Positions 52,843 through 62,705 of a DNA stretch of 64,000 nucleotides are shown in pieces. The notes below the pieces were generated by a model. It was not told where the DNA came from, did not search any database, and worked only from the letters and a program-made list of their open reading frames with translations. Source of the DNA: Shewanella halotolerans (lineage in GTDB: Bacteria > Pseudomonadota > Gammaproteobacteria > Enterobacterales > Shewanellaceae); contig NZ_CP080417.1 of NCBI RefSeq assembly GCF_019457535.1, positions 2,604,001 to 2,668,000 of the forward strand, in the 5' to 3' direction. The translations under genes were made by a program, and so were the position numbers. Within the stretch, counting starts at the first letter, position 1; every line of letters starts with the position of its first letter.

Positions 52843-53664
52843 ATGCAAGGAACCTTGAGAAAAATGCGTACCGGGCTCGATGAGCAGGGCCTGGCCAGTT
52901 ATCACCTACTTGTGGGCGACAATGAAGTCGAACTTAACCCCTTTATCGGTAGCAGTATCAAACTGGTCCATACCGGTAACATCTTCTGCTGCAACTGCGG
53001 CAAGAAGACCAAGAAGAGCTACTCCCAGGGCCACTGCTTCGTCTGCATGAAGAAGCTGGCGAGCTGCGATATGTGCATCATGAAACCCGAGACCTGCCAC
53101 TTTGCAGAGGGTACCTGCCGCGAGCCCGAGTGGGGCGAGGCCAACTGTTTCGTGCCCCATTATGTCTACCTCTCCAACACCTCGGGGCTCAAGGTGGGCA
53201 TCACCCGCCATACACAGCTGCCGACCCGCTGGATAGATCAGGGTGCGACCCAAGGCCTGCCTATCCTTAAGGTCTCCAGCCGTCAGCTGTCTGGCCTTAT
53301 CGAGGTGGAGCTGGCCAAGATGATCGCCGACAAGACCAACTGGCGTGCCATGCTGAAGGGTAATGCCGACCCTTTACCGCTGAAACAACATGCCGAAGAG
53401 CTGCTGCCGCAGATTGAGCAGCACATTCACAGCCTGGCGATGGCCCATGGCGAATACGCCATCGAGCGGTTGAATGAAGAGATAGTGGCCATCGACTATC
53501 CGGTGAGCGAGTTCCCCACCAAGATAGCCTCCCACAACTTCGATAAGGATCCGGTTGTAAGCGGCACCCTACTGGGGATCAAGGGGCAATACCTGATCTT
53601 CGACACAGGAGTGATCAACCTGCGTAAATTTACCGCCTACGAGGTCAGCTTCGAGGCCGAGTGA
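52843..53664 (+). CDS. DUF2797 protein with cysteine-rich zinc region
   Basis: The ATG at 52843 (MQGTLRKMRTGL) has GAGAG upstream; earlier codons are non-family. The 273-residue protein has a Cys-rich block (CCNCGKKTKKS, CFVCMKKLASCDMCIMKPETC) at about 53-95. HYVYLSNTSGLKVGITR follows, which looks like the start of a GIY-YIG-type fold. DUF2797 function is unknown; nucleic-acid processing is plausible. Confidence 0.82.
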   Translation: MQGTLRKMRTGLDEQGLASYHLLVGDNEVELNPFIGSSIKLVHTGNIFCCNCGKKTKKSYSQGHCFVCMKKLASCDMCIMKPETCHFAEGTCREPEWGEANCFVPHYVYLSNTSGLKVGITRHTQLPTRWIDQGATQGLPILKVSSRQLSGLIEVELAKMIADKTNWRAMLKGNADPLPLKQHAEELLPQIEQHIHSLAMAHGEYAIERLNEEIVAIDYPVSEFPTKIASHNFDKDPVVSGTLLGIKGQYLIFDTGVINLRKFTAYEVSFEAE

Positions 53665-53887
53665 CCTAAGATTTCGTGACTAAGATGCCCGCACCTGCAT
53701 ACCCTCGCCTGCATGCCTAAGGTATGCAGGTTCTTTCATCGCCAATCTAATGTAAATTTTTCTATAAGCTCTGGTGCAGTTTCTTTATGCAAATTCAGGG
53801 TGTTAAAACGCCGCCCCTCAGCTTAAAGCAATGTCACTTACAGCACTGCCGTCCCCCTTCCCCACAGCTAACACTTCAGCTGAAGCA

Positions 53888-53920
53888 ACAGCAAACAGCA
53901 AACAGCAAACAGCAAACAGC
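53888..53920. repeat. 7-bp tandem repeat
   Basis: Four full and one partial copy of ACAGCAA in the untranslated leader. A 7-bp unit is not a multiple of three, in keeping with a non-coding position. Confidence 0.85.
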
Positions 53921-54006
53921 CAAATCAAATCGCGACGCCAAACGCGAGTCCAAACACCAGCCTAGCCGACACAAAAATGTAACATATGTAAATCCCGAGC
54001 AAACTT

Positions 54007-54027
54007 GAATGATAATCTATATCATTC
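54007..54027. promoter_or_regulatory. Fur box upstream of the TonB receptor
   Basis: A 21-bp perfect palindrome: arms GAATGATA and TATCATTC around ATCTA. It matches the Fur consensus built from GATAAT units and lies 49 bp before the receptor start. Confidence 0.88.
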
Positions 54028-54075
54028 GCATCAAATTATTGTTCAACCTTTTTTCGTACTTAACCTTAGGATAAC

Positions 54076-56211
54076 TTGATGCCCGCTCACCTTCCTTTAA
54101 AGAGATCACCTTTGGCCCTCTACACTAGCCTCTTCTGTCTTGGGCTAATGAGTCAAACGGCCGTCGCCGCCGATGCCAGCATAGAACGCATTATTGTCAC
54201 CGGTAGCCGCAGCGCCGAAAGCATCGAGGAGGTGCCCTCTTCGGTGACCCTGATCGACAACAAGACCCTGGCGCAGGATATGTTGATCACCTCTGAACTA
54301 CAGAACATGCTGGCGTTTCGCGTGCCGGGCATGGCCCCCAGCACAGGCACCTCGAGTAATGCCGGTCAGACACTGCGTGGCCGTAAAGCACTGGTGATGA
54401 TCGACGGCGTACCTCAGTCTACCCCGCTGAGAAACGGCAGCCTGGGCATTCGCTCTATCGATCCCAGCGCGATTGAGCGCATCGAGGTGATCAAGGGTGC
54501 AACCTCCATCTATGGCAACGGCGCCTCGGGAGGGATCATCAACTACATCACCAAGACCCCAAGCAGCGATACCAAGGCCAGCTTTGAGCTGGGCGCCTCG
54601 AGTAAATTCAGTGCGGTCAAGTTTGAAGACAGCGCAGGTTACCGCTACCACGCCAGCGTGGACGGTACCCTGGATAAGTTCAGCTATGTGGTCAGCGCCG
54701 CCGAGGAGGAAACAGGCCTCGAATATGACGCCGAGGGCGATATCATTGGCTTGATCTACGGCCTGTCGGAAACCAAGTCGCAAAACCTGTTCACTAAGCT
54801 GGCCTATGAGTTTGACAGCGAGAAGCAGGTGCAGCTGACCTACAACTACTATGAGGCGCAGCAAAACGCCGATCTCATGGATGTTACCGGCAGCGTCAAC
54901 AGCGGCGAGAAAACCTACGCCATCAAGAGCAGTGAACCTAAGCCGGGCGTACCACAGGGGCCGCGAGGCAACCACAACCTGATGCTGAAATACACAGATC
55001 AGGAGATCTTCAACCAGACACAGCTCACCTTGGACGCCTATTACCAGAAGATCGAAAACATGTTCTTCTACTCAGCCGCGCTGGCCAACCCCAGCGAAGG
55101 CTATGATGGCGGCCAATCGCTGATCCGCTCAGAGAAGCGCGGCCTGCGAGTCAACCTCAACAGCTACGCCGACTGGGACAATGTGTCGGCCAGCTTCATC
55201 TATGGAATCGATGCCCTGAACGATGTCAGCTCGCAGCCGCTAAACGATGGCCGAATCTGGGTACCCGAGATGGACATGAGCAACCTGGCGGGTTATCTAC
55301 AAACCAAGTTGACCATTCATGATGACTGGATTATCAAAGCCGGCGTGCGCCACGACAGAGTCGATATCACCATAGACGATTACAAGACCCTCAAGGTGTG
55401 CCGCAGCGCCGACACCTGCTCTGTACCCTTCGACGTTAAGGGCGGCGAGCTTAACTTCACCTCCACCACCTATAATCTGGGCCTGCGCTATCAACTAGCC
55501 GACGCCTTTAGCCCGTTTGCCAGCTTCTCACAGGGGGCGGACATCTCAGATCTTGGCCGCCTGCTGCGCACGGCCACGGTTAATGATATCTCGCTGATCC
55601 AGACAGAGGCGTCGATCGTCGACAACTATGAGGTGGGCTTCTCGGGCCACTATGACAAGCTAAGCTATGAGCTGGCGGCGTATCGCAGCACCTCAGAGCT
55701 GGGCACCAGCAACGCCTATGACGCCGCGACCGGGGTTTACATGCCGGTGCGTGCACCGCAGAAGATCTGGGGGTATGAGGCGCAGCTGGCCTACCAATGG
55801 CTGGATAATCTCGCCACAGACATCAGCTACAGCTGGGTCGAGGGTAAGGACACGAAGAAGGATATCTACTTAGATGGCCAGGTGATCTCGGCGCCTAAGT
55901 TTACCGCCTCGATCAACTGGCAGCCGATCGACGATGCCAACATCGCCATTAACTACCTGTATGTGGGCGATCGCAAGCGCTTCGAGACGGTCGATGGCCA
56001 GTATGTGGGCGCCCAGGGGCCGGTAAGTCACTACAACCTGGTGAACCTCAGCAGCAGCTATCAGCTGGATAACTGGCAGTTTAGCCTAGGGGTAGAAAAC
56101 CTGTTGAATGAAGATTACTACTCGGCGCGTTCACAGGCCTTTACCTATGCGGGCTACAACACCAAGGGTCTTGGCACCACCATCAACCTTGGCGTGAAGA
56201 CACGTTTCTAA
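54076..56211 (+). CDS. TonB-dependent siderophore receptor
   Basis: The 711-residue protein has a signal peptide (cleavage near AVAADA), a plug domain with IIVTGSRSAESIEEVPSSV, GRKALVMIDGVPQS and IERIEVIKGATSIYGNGASGG, and a barrel ending in GVKTRF. The Fur box shows iron control. The ligand (hydroxamate or other siderophore) cannot be told from the sequence alone. Confidence 0.93.
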   Translation: MMPAHLPLKRSPLALYTSLFCLGLMSQTAVAADASIERIIVTGSRSAESIEEVPSSVTLIDNKTLAQDMLITSELQNMLAFRVPGMAPSTGTSSNAGQTLRGRKALVMIDGVPQSTPLRNGSLGIRSIDPSAIERIEVIKGATSIYGNGASGGIINYITKTPSSDTKASFELGASSKFSAVKFEDSAGYRYHASVDGTLDKFSYVVSAAEEETGLEYDAEGDIIGLIYGLSETKSQNLFTKLAYEFDSEKQVQLTYNYYEAQQNADLMDVTGSVNSGEKTYAIKSSEPKPGVPQGPRGNHNLMLKYTDQEIFNQTQLTLDAYYQKIENMFFYSAALANPSEGYDGGQSLIRSEKRGLRVNLNSYADWDNVSASFIYGIDALNDVSSQPLNDGRIWVPEMDMSNLAGYLQTKLTIHDDWIIKAGVRHDRVDITIDDYKTLKVCRSADTCSVPFDVKGGELNFTSTTYNLGLRYQLADAFSPFASFSQGADISDLGRLLRTATVNDISLIQTEASIVDNYEVGFSGHYDKLSYELAAYRSTSELGTSNAYDAATGVYMPVRAPQKIWGYEAQLAYQWLDNLATDISYSWVEGKDTKKDIYLDGQVISAPKFTASINWQPIDDANIAINYLYVGDRKRFETVDGQYVGAQGPVSHYNLVNLSSSYQLDNWQFSLGVENLLNEDYYSARSQAFTYAGYNTKGLGTTINLGVKTRF

Positions 56212-56222
56212 CCGGTACAAGA

Positions 56223-56253
56223 GCGCCGCCCAGTTACCCGGCGGCGCCTTTTT
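56223..56253 (+). terminator. terminator of the siderophore receptor gene
   Basis: GCGCCGCC (56223-56230) pairs with GGCGGCGC (56240-56247), followed by five T. Confidence 0.9.
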
Positions 56254-56280
56254 CCGACTCATGCGTTAGCGATTTAGCGA

Positions 56281-56388
56281 GCGTGTGTTAGCAAGCGTGT
56301 GTTAGCAAGAATACGTTAGTGAACATATTAGAGCATACGCTAATGCCTGTATTTTCTTACGTGTTAGTAGCTTAGTGTTAGTAGCTTA
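56281..56388. repeat. two pairs of 14-bp tandem repeats
   Basis: GCGTGTGTTAGCAA occurs twice at 56281-56308 and GTGTTAGTAGCTTA twice at 56361-56388. They lie between the receptor terminator and the converging DUF2541-like gene. Confidence 0.8.
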
Positions 56389-56402
56389 GCTTTCTCACTA
56401 CA

Positions 56403-56921
56403 CTAGTCTTTGTCGCTCGCTTGCTCTTTATCGCTCGCTTTTTCCTTGCCTAGCACAGTGATCTTGCCCTTCTTGGCAACCCCGGCTAACCCTAGCGCCT
56501 GACTGCCGACACTGTCGTAGGCCAGCTCGATACGCTCAAGATGCCCCGCGCTCTTAGGCACTGTGATGGCGCGGCTCGACAGCCCCTTGGTCAAGACACC
56601 GAGATTATCCACCTTCTTCGACTCGCCATCGCTCATGAAGAGCTCGATCTGTTTTAGGTTAACCGTGCCCTGATCGCACCTGAGTTTAATACTGGTAAGG
56701 TTCTGCTCCTTGCGCCCCAGCTTAACCTTATCCACCTCGGCCTTATAGTCGACCGTCTTCTGGGCGAGCTCACGCCACTCGGACGCCAGCGCCCGGTTGG
56801 CCGTCAGCGGCGTTAGCAGTACTAAGCCCATCAAGAACAAGCCCATCAAGAACGAGCCGAGCAAGGGCAAAGGCTTAATGCCGATAACCCGTGAGAGATG
56901 ATGTTTAAAAGATGACAACAT
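56403..56921 (-). CDS. DUF2541-like exported protein
   Basis: The 172-residue protein has a long N-terminal signal segment with a duplicated GLFLMGL motif, then about 120 residues resembling DUF2541 (LTSIKLRCDQGTVNLKQIELFMSDGE, RAITVPKSAGHLERIELAYDSV). It ends in a repetitive KEKASDKEQASDKD tail. The family is periplasmic and of unknown function. Confidence 0.6.
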   Translation of the reverse strand: MLSSFKHHLSRVIGIKPLPLLGSFLMGLFLMGLVLLTPLTANRALASEWRELAQKTVDYKAEVDKVKLGRKEQNLTSIKLRCDQGTVNLKQIELFMSDGESKKVDNLGVLTKGLSSRAITVPKSAGHLERIELAYDSVGSQALGLAGVAKKGKITVLGKEKASDKEQASDKD

Positions 56922-57226
56922 GGCGATACTCCTTATCTGATAAATGACTTGCTATAGGCCTGGGACCAACTTCACCGCTGCTTGGTGCGCTCACATTTTC
57001 TGCACTCAATTTAGTGAACACGCAGGCCGGTAATAATCCAACTAACGTCTAGTAAAGCTTAATCTTCTAGTAAAGCTCAATCTTCTAGTAAAGCTTAATC
57101 CTTCCTACTAAGCCCCATGAACCCTATCAAACCCTAGTAAGCCCTAGTAAATCCTCTCGGCTTCGGCCAATCAGATGACTATAAGTGTGCGCGAACACAG
57201 CCTTACGAGCTTCTGGCTAAGACTGA
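56922..57226. other. gap with an 18-bp tandem repeat
   Basis: No gene is seen in this 305-bp interval. Besides the three 18-bp repeats listed separately it contains further CTAGTAA-rich copies (57130-57155). Confidence 0.4.
57048..57101. repeat. three 18-bp tandem repeats
   Basis: TCTAGTAAAGCTTAATCT units at 57048-57065, 57066-57083 and 57084-57101, with one or two changes between copies. Confidence 0.88.
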
Positions 57227-57892
57227 TTAAGGGGTTTGCGGCAGCTCGCTGAGCATCTTATTGATCACCCGCGCAAGCCTCTCGTCGGCCTGCTGCGCCG
57301 CCAGGGTACTGTCTTGATTTAACGGGGTAAATCCCTGAGCCAACACCCGCCAGCTAGGCTCCATCAATCTAGGGTCGAACACCAGAAGCAACACAGAGCC
57401 TTTCTCGAAGCGGCGCATGTCCACCCCTTGGGCCGAGACGCCCGGCACTAGTCCGACTTTCTGCAGGATCTCACCATCGCTCATGGTATCGCCGAGGGCT
57501 ACGCCATAGCCGATCAAGAGATCTGGCGAATCCGATGCCGGCACCTGTCGATAACCCTTGGCCTGCATCACGGCGGTGATGGCGCCGCGCATGCGGGACT
57601 TTAGCTGTTCCGGCTTCACCTCTTGCCCCACATTGAGTAGCTCGAAATCTGGGTGCAGGGCAAACGCCTGTGCATCTTGGCTAGCTTGCCCCTGTATGAA
57701 GCTCAAATCACCGCTGGCTACCAGAGTCAGACGATCCTCGGGCGCCATCGACAATTGCAGCGGCTCCTCCTGAGTCACGCTGCAGGCGGTGACGCCGGTT
57801 ATCAGCAACAGGCCCAGCCCCATTTTTAGCCCCAAGTTGAGGCCCAAATTAAGACCCAAGTTCTGGCTCAGTTTTAGCAGGCTAGATTTCAT
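57227..57892 (-). CDS. DUF4136-like lipoprotein
   Basis: The 221-residue protein has an unusually long leader with three NLGL repeats (12-bp DNA units) before the lipobox GVTAC (Cys37). The mature part has ALHPDFELLNVG, AITAVMQAKGYRQVPASDSPDLLIGYG and KGSVLLLVFDP, the DUF4136 pattern. Members are envelope lipoproteins of unknown function. The leader repeats extend the hydrophobic segment. Confidence 0.72.
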   Translation of the reverse strand: MKSSLLKLSQNLGLNLGLNLGLKMGLGLLLITGVTACSVTQEEPLQLSMAPEDRLTLVASGDLSFIQGQASQDAQAFALHPDFELLNVGQEVKPEQLKSRMRGAITAVMQAKGYRQVPASDSPDLLIGYGVALGDTMSDGEILQKVGLVPGVSAQGVDMRRFEKGSVLLLVFDPRLMEPSWRVLAQGFTPLNQDSTLAAQQADERLARVINKMLSELPQTP

Positions 57893-58232
57893 TTCGGCTC
57901 CTCGTCCTTATTAGGAATCATCCTTCACAGAGATAGTCGGATTGGACCATGTATCGGATTGGACAAAGTATAAGCGAAAGATCATGAACCTAGGCTGACA
58001 AAACCTTAACAATCATCTTGCTAGCTGATACGACGACGGCCAAAAACAATGATCAAAACGAATGACCAAAGCCAGCAGCCATGAGAGAAGATGAAAGAAG
58101 ATAAAAGAAGATGAGCGAGTAAGAGGTGAATGAGACAGATAAAAAAACGTCGGCAAGATACCGACGTTTTTAGCTTAGAGAAACTAAGAACAATTAGCGC
58201 AACTTAGTGCAACTTAGTTAAATGCTAAGTGC
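57893..58232. other. intergenic region before the DUF4136-like gene and after the collagenase
   Basis: No gene is seen in 340 bp. It contains the collagenase terminator at 58141-58172 and a short AAGATGAAAGAAGATAAAAGAAGATGA purine-rich repeat near 58085-58115. Confidence 0.4.
58141..58172 (-). terminator. terminator of the collagenase gene
   Basis: ACGTCGG/CCGACGT stem with a 7-base loop, flanked by A-run and T-run, about 60 bp past the stop reading leftward. Confidence 0.82.
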
Positions 58233-61127
58233 CTAGTTGCTCTCCAGGGTAACCAGCAAACTGGCGCCACTGCTTGAGGGCGCGCCATCGGCGCTAACAT
58301 AGAACCAGCCTTCGGCGGGTGAAACGACGCGGATCTGCTCACCGTTACCGACGTTTTCCGATTTAAACTGATAAGCCGTCGGGCTCGCCCAGGTCGCTGC
58401 GTTGGCGTAGAGGTTCAGATCGCCGCTACCATGGGCGGTGTTGATCTCGATAGCCGCCGTATTGGCCGGCACATAGAAGTAGTAGCTGGAATGGCCGTCG
58501 GCTACACACACAGCCTGACCAAATTCTACCCCGCCATAGCTATAAGGGCTTTGGCTTAGGCAGGCATCCGCCACCTGAGGCGAACCGTTATCCGGCGTAG
58601 TGTCGGCGCTCTGGCTGATCTTGAGGCTAACGCCCTCAAATGGCGTCACGGCTACCGTCGAGAGATAGACCCAACCACGATTGGCGACCACGCTGATCAG
58701 CTCCTCGTTGCCGCTATTTTGTGACTTCACCTCATATTCGCTCGGGCTCGCCCAGGTCTGCTGGTTAAAGTAGATATCCAGATCGCCCTCACCACCCGTG
58801 GTGCTGATATAGAGCTGAGTATTATCCTGCTCGACATAGGTGTAGTAGTAGTTCACCCCTGTGCCGGCCACACACTCGGCCTGCTCCTGGGTAATATTGC
58901 CGTCGCTGATGGTTGCCGCGCCGCAGTTCCCCGTCTGCCCACCACCATTGGCCGCATCGGCGTTATCGCCGATACCGTTACCATTCTCGTCCGCCCACTC
59001 GGTCGGATCGTTGGGGAAGGCATCTTCGCTGTCGATCACCCCGTCGCCATCGCTGTCGACCGGGGTCACTATGCCACCGTCGAGCGGCGTATCGTTACTA
59101 GTCACCGTCAGCAGCCAGCTGTTCCACTCTGCGTCATAGTTCGTACCGATAGTGTTGTCGATATAGCTGAGCCAGGCCGAGGTATCACCGGCGCGGGCGT
59201 GAACTAACAGAGCGTCCACATCGCTTCTGTGCTGCTCGAACAGGAAGCGCACCGCCAGATAGCCCCAGCGATAGACCCTGTCGGTACCGCTGTCATAGGT
59301 GTTAGACAAGATCTCGCTCAGGCTAAATTCCTGGCTGCGGCCGATATCGACCGCCTCATCGTAGCGATTCTGATGGGAGATATATTCGGCGAGGCCCTCG
59401 GCCCACCACACAGATTTACCTGTGTCGACGTCGAAGTAGTTAAAGGCGCCGTAAAGATTGAAGCGACCATCTAAGTAGTGCACATATTCGTGTCTCAGGT
59501 TCCACACCAGAATGTCGTCGGTCCAAGTGGCCTCGTGGGCGATAAAACGTGCCTGGTTGTCGGGATCCGACGGCGTGCCTTCCAGATACATGCCGCCGTT
59601 GTCAGTGTTGATGCCGAAGATGATGCCCGCGTAGACATCATAGTCGTCATAGCTGTCGAAGATATTGACCTGCAGATCTTCGTTGTAGTCGTCCGCCACT
59701 GGCTCGCCGCCGGTTGCCAGGATCTGATGGAACAGCCCCTCTTCCTCACCCATGAGATCGCAAGAGGCCTGCAGCTCCTGATCCGTCAGCTGCTGAGCGC
59801 GGATCTTGATGGTGTCCGAACAGCTGTAGTGGATAGCAAGCACACTGACTTCCACCTCGTCCTCCCAGCCGCAGATGCCGAAGCTGTCGCACTGGCCAGG
59901 GTTGTAGTAATCCAGATAACCGGCCGCATCCACCCACTGCTTAGACAGACGGTTAAACTTGGCCATATATTGCTGCACGCCGCCGTTGAGGGCCGTTTTC
60001 AGGCTATCTGGTAGTTTCCAGTAGGCCTGATACTCGTAGAAACGGCCAAACTCGTGAAAGGCATCCGAGGACTCGAAGGCATACTCTGAGTTGATGATGT
60101 AGTCCGAGGTCGCCACCTTAAGCAAGGCGGCGCGCAGGGCATCATACTCCATCGACGCCTTGGTATATTTTTCATCCCAGTTGCCGCGATACAGGGTGGT
60201 GAGCGCCTTGGTCAGCGCGCTTCTGTGGTACCAGGAGGCCAGATGCTGCTCGCTAAACTGATTCAGATAATCGGTGATCACGGCCACCGAATCATAGTAG
60301 TTGTAGGAGCTGTCCCAGGCGATGAAATACTCCTGCAGTGTGTTGCCCTGCATGTCGCTCAGGCTGTTAAAGGCCGGGTTCTTGGCATATTCCAGCAGCA
60401 GCTCACGCATGGCATCGCTGGCGCGGCTGTCACCATAGCTGAGATCATCGTTGTAATACTCTATGTAGAAGGCGCCGCGCAGGAAGTAGAACAGGTTAAA
60501 CAGCTCGCTGCCGGTACTGCTGTCGTAACTTGCTGCCGTTGCCTTGGCCAGATTCGCCACGGCCACCACGTTATCGGCCTGATACACCTTGACCGCGGTG
60601 GCATCGTTGCGAGAATAGAGCTCGGAGATACAGGAAAACTCCGCCTGGCGAACAAAATCGTACAGCGCCTGGCCGCTCAGGCTGTCGAACTGGCTGTAAC
60701 CGTTACAGGCATCCGCCTCGGCCGCTGGCCCGGTCGCGCCTTGATTGCCCTTCATGCCAGGCAGCGCCGATTGTCCCTTGCTCCCCTTCTCCAATTTGCT
60801 ATCACGCTTCTCAGGCCTCACGCCTTCGCCCTGCTCCGCATCACGTGCCCCTATAGGCTTGCGCGCAGACTTGTCGAATCGAGAACTCGCTGCGGCCTTG
60901 TCGGTAGACGGCTTCATCTTCTGGGCAGGTGCCAGCTGGGTTGGCGGCGCGGCTTTCGTCGGCGGTGCGGCTTTTATCGAAAGCGGGCCCTTTACATCCT
61001 TTGCCGGCATGCCTTGTGGCTGAACATCTTGGGCATGCAGCACGAGCGGAGTCGCCAGCAGCGAGCAGGCCAAGGCCAGCGCCGTTGGGGTAAAGCGGCC
61101 AGCGCCGCCTAATGTTTTATTTGTCAT
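58233..61127 (-). CDS. secreted M9-family collagenase
   Basis: The 964-residue protein has a signal peptide (about 1-32) and a low-complexity Pro/Lys/Ala region (about 45-140, with KAAPPT repeats). The M9 N-terminal and catalytic parts carry the zinc motif HEYVH at 546-550 and a third ligand Glu577 in WWAEGLAEYIS. A calcium-binding type linker (DSDGDGVIDSEDAFPNDP) leads to two C-terminal PPC domains. The layout is that of Vibrio collagenases. It would digest collagen or gelatin outside the cell. Confidence 0.93.
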   Translation of the reverse strand: MTNKTLGGAGRFTPTALALACSLLATPLVLHAQDVQPQGMPAKDVKGPLSIKAAPPTKAAPPTQLAPAQKMKPSTDKAAASSRFDKSARKPIGARDAEQGEGVRPEKRDSKLEKGSKGQSALPGMKGNQGATGPAAEADACNGYSQFDSLSGQALYDFVRQAEFSCISELYSRNDATAVKVYQADNVVAVANLAKATAASYDSSTGSELFNLFYFLRGAFYIEYYNDDLSYGDSRASDAMRELLLEYAKNPAFNSLSDMQGNTLQEYFIAWDSSYNYYDSVAVITDYLNQFSEQHLASWYHRSALTKALTTLYRGNWDEKYTKASMEYDALRAALLKVATSDYIINSEYAFESSDAFHEFGRFYEYQAYWKLPDSLKTALNGGVQQYMAKFNRLSKQWVDAAGYLDYYNPGQCDSFGICGWEDEVEVSVLAIHYSCSDTIKIRAQQLTDQELQASCDLMGEEEGLFHQILATGGEPVADDYNEDLQVNIFDSYDDYDVYAGIIFGINTDNGGMYLEGTPSDPDNQARFIAHEATWTDDILVWNLRHEYVHYLDGRFNLYGAFNYFDVDTGKSVWWAEGLAEYISHQNRYDEAVDIGRSQEFSLSEILSNTYDSGTDRVYRWGYLAVRFLFEQHRSDVDALLVHARAGDTSAWLSYIDNTIGTNYDAEWNSWLLTVTSNDTPLDGGIVTPVDSDGDGVIDSEDAFPNDPTEWADENGNGIGDNADAANGGGQTGNCGAATISDGNITQEQAECVAGTGVNYYYTYVEQDNTQLYISTTGGEGDLDIYFNQQTWASPSEYEVKSQNSGNEELISVVANRGWVYLSTVAVTPFEGVSLKISQSADTTPDNGSPQVADACLSQSPYSYGGVEFGQAVCVADGHSSYYFYVPANTAAIEINTAHGSGDLNLYANAATWASPTAYQFKSENVGNGEQIRVVSPAEGWFYVSADGAPSSSGASLLVTLESN

Positions 61128-61469
61128 ATTGGTCTCCAGACCGAACGACCATAAAGGCCGCTCATTACTCAGGTTGAATTAGCCCGGTTCGCCTTCTCTG
61201 AGGCGTTATATCGAGCGATTAGCACATCCTTGTTAACCCAGAGTTAACAATTTATGGCAATACCGTTATATTTTATACAATATATTATTGCAAGTGCTCG
61301 GCAGGAGATTTACATTAGGAATGTGCAAATTACCACAGAGATAATCTGACAAAATTAATTTTTACAGTAAGTTATCGCGAAATTTCGGAAATAAAAAAAT
61401 TTGCTGGTCAGCAGAGACAAGCCTTGAGATCATAGCGCTTCGACTAAACACCTTAGAGACACGCCGTTA
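61128..61469. other. intergenic region between collagenase and LysE genes
   Basis: This 342-bp AT-rich gap holds the divergent promoters. A short direct repeat (ATATTTTATACAATATATTAT region, 61266-61290) is the most AT-rich stretch. No gene is seen. Confidence 0.4.
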
Positions 61470-62066
61470 ATGGAACTGGTTTTCGCCATCGCCCTATTTG
61501 CCTTTTCCTCGGGGATCACCCCCGGGCCCAACAACATCATGTTGATGACCTCTGGGGTAAACTTTGGCATCCGCCTGAGCCTGCCCCACCTGGCGGGGAT
61601 CTGCATCGGCTTTCCCTGCATGGTGCTGGCGATCGGCCTTGGACTGAGCGCCGTGTTTCAGGCCTATCCCCTGCTGCACCTTATCATCAAGTATGTCGGC
61701 ATCGCCTACCTGCTCTACCTGGCTTGGTTGATCGCCAACAGCAGCAGCCGCATGGAGGGCAAACAGACGGCAAAGCCTCTCTCCTTCCTGCAAGCTGCGG
61801 CCTTTCAGTGGGTCAACCCTAAGGGCTGGATCATGGCCGTCGGCGCCATCGCCACCTTCACCGTGATGGACAAGCCGCTAACGCCTCAGGTGCTCACCAT
61901 TGCCAGCGTCTTCTTCAGCGTCGCCCTGCCCTGCGCCCTGGTATGGCTCGGCTTCGGCGTGGCGCTCAAGCGGCTACTTAAGCATCAGGGTCAGCAAAAA
62001 GCCTTTAACATCGCCATGGCGCTCTTGCTTGTGGCCTCTATCATCCCTATGATCGCTCCTCAATAA
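61470..62066 (+). CDS. LysE/RhtB-family amino acid exporter
   Basis: The 198-residue membrane protein has about six helices and the LysE signature SSGITPGPNNIMLMTSGVNFG near the N-terminus, with QWVNPKGWIMAVGAI later. It probably exports amino acids or derivatives; the substrate is not known. It starts a rightward cluster with DUF1415 and rnhA. Confidence 0.9.
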   Translation: MELVFAIALFAFSSGITPGPNNIMLMTSGVNFGIRLSLPHLAGICIGFPCMVLAIGLGLSAVFQAYPLLHLIIKYVGIAYLLYLAWLIANSSSRMEGKQTAKPLSFLQAAAFQWVNPKGWIMAVGAIATFTVMDKPLTPQVLTIASVFFSVALPCALVWLGFGVALKRLLKHQGQQKAFNIAMALLLVASIIPMIAPQ

Positions 62067-62098
62067 CCCACACAAAAACCGCATCATAGGGAGCAGCC

Positions 62099-62674
62099 GT
62101 GACAGCGACTGAGCGCAATCACAACGCCGAAGAAAGAGGCGTCGCCTTAGCCACCCAGAATTGGGTCGAAAAGGTGATCATGAAGTACAACATCTGCCCC
62201 TTCGCCCGCCGGGAAGTGGAGCGCAACAGCATACGCTACAAGGTGGTGGAACAACATCAGCTAGAAGCCGTATTAAACGCGCTGATCGACGAGTGCCACT
62301 ATCTCGAGGAGCATCCGCAAACCGAGACCACACTGTTTATCCTGCCGCGAGGCTTCGAAGGCTTTTATCACTATCTGGATCTGGTGGATATCGCCAACGC
62401 GCTGCTTATCGATCAGGGCTTCGAGGGAGTGTTTCAATTGGCCAGCTTCCACCCCGACTACTGCTTCGATGGCGAACCACAAGACAGCGCCGCCAACTAC
62501 ACCAACCGCGCCCCCTATCCCACCTTGCATATCATACGCGAGGCCAGCATGGAGCGCGCCTTAGCCGACTATGAGGATCCCGAGTCGATCCCCGAGCGCA
62601 ATATCGCCTTTGCCGAGCGTAAGGGTGAGGCCTTCTTCGTCAAGCTGTTGCAAAGCTGCAAGCAAGACGACTGA
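62099..62674 (+). CDS. DUF1415 protein
   Basis: The GTG at 62099 starts a 191-residue protein with the DUF1415 motifs NWVEKVIMKYNICPFARR and FQLASFHPDYCFDG followed by NRAPYPTLHIIRE. Function unknown. It is 32 bp after the exporter gene and 31 bp before rnhA, so it is probably cotranscribed. Confidence 0.9.
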   Translation: MTATERNHNAEERGVALATQNWVEKVIMKYNICPFARREVERNSIRYKVVEQHQLEAVLNALIDECHYLEEHPQTETTLFILPRGFEGFYHYLDLVDIANALLIDQGFEGVFQLASFHPDYCFDGEPQDSAANYTNRAPYPTLHIIREASMERALADYEDPESIPERNIAFAERKGEAFFVKLLQSCKQDD

Positions 62675-62705
62675 CCCAGGCGCAAAATCCAAGAGGGAGA
62701 GACAG

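Larger units (their letters stand above)
53665..54075. other. leader of the Fur-regulated receptor with 7-bp repeats
   Basis: No gene. It holds a long hairpin after the DUF2797 gene (ACCTGCATACC at 53693-53703 with GGTATGCAGGT at 53721-53731, then TCTTTC, a weak terminator) and a 7-bp tandem repeat (ACAGCAA, almost five copies, 53888-53920). The Fur box is listed separately. Confidence 0.5.

Noticed and set aside
53787..54008. 73-codon frame upstream of the siderophore receptor
   Set aside because: It is largely the 7-bp repeat translated (Gln/Lys/Ser-rich) and ends in the Fur box region; an untranslated leader explains it better.
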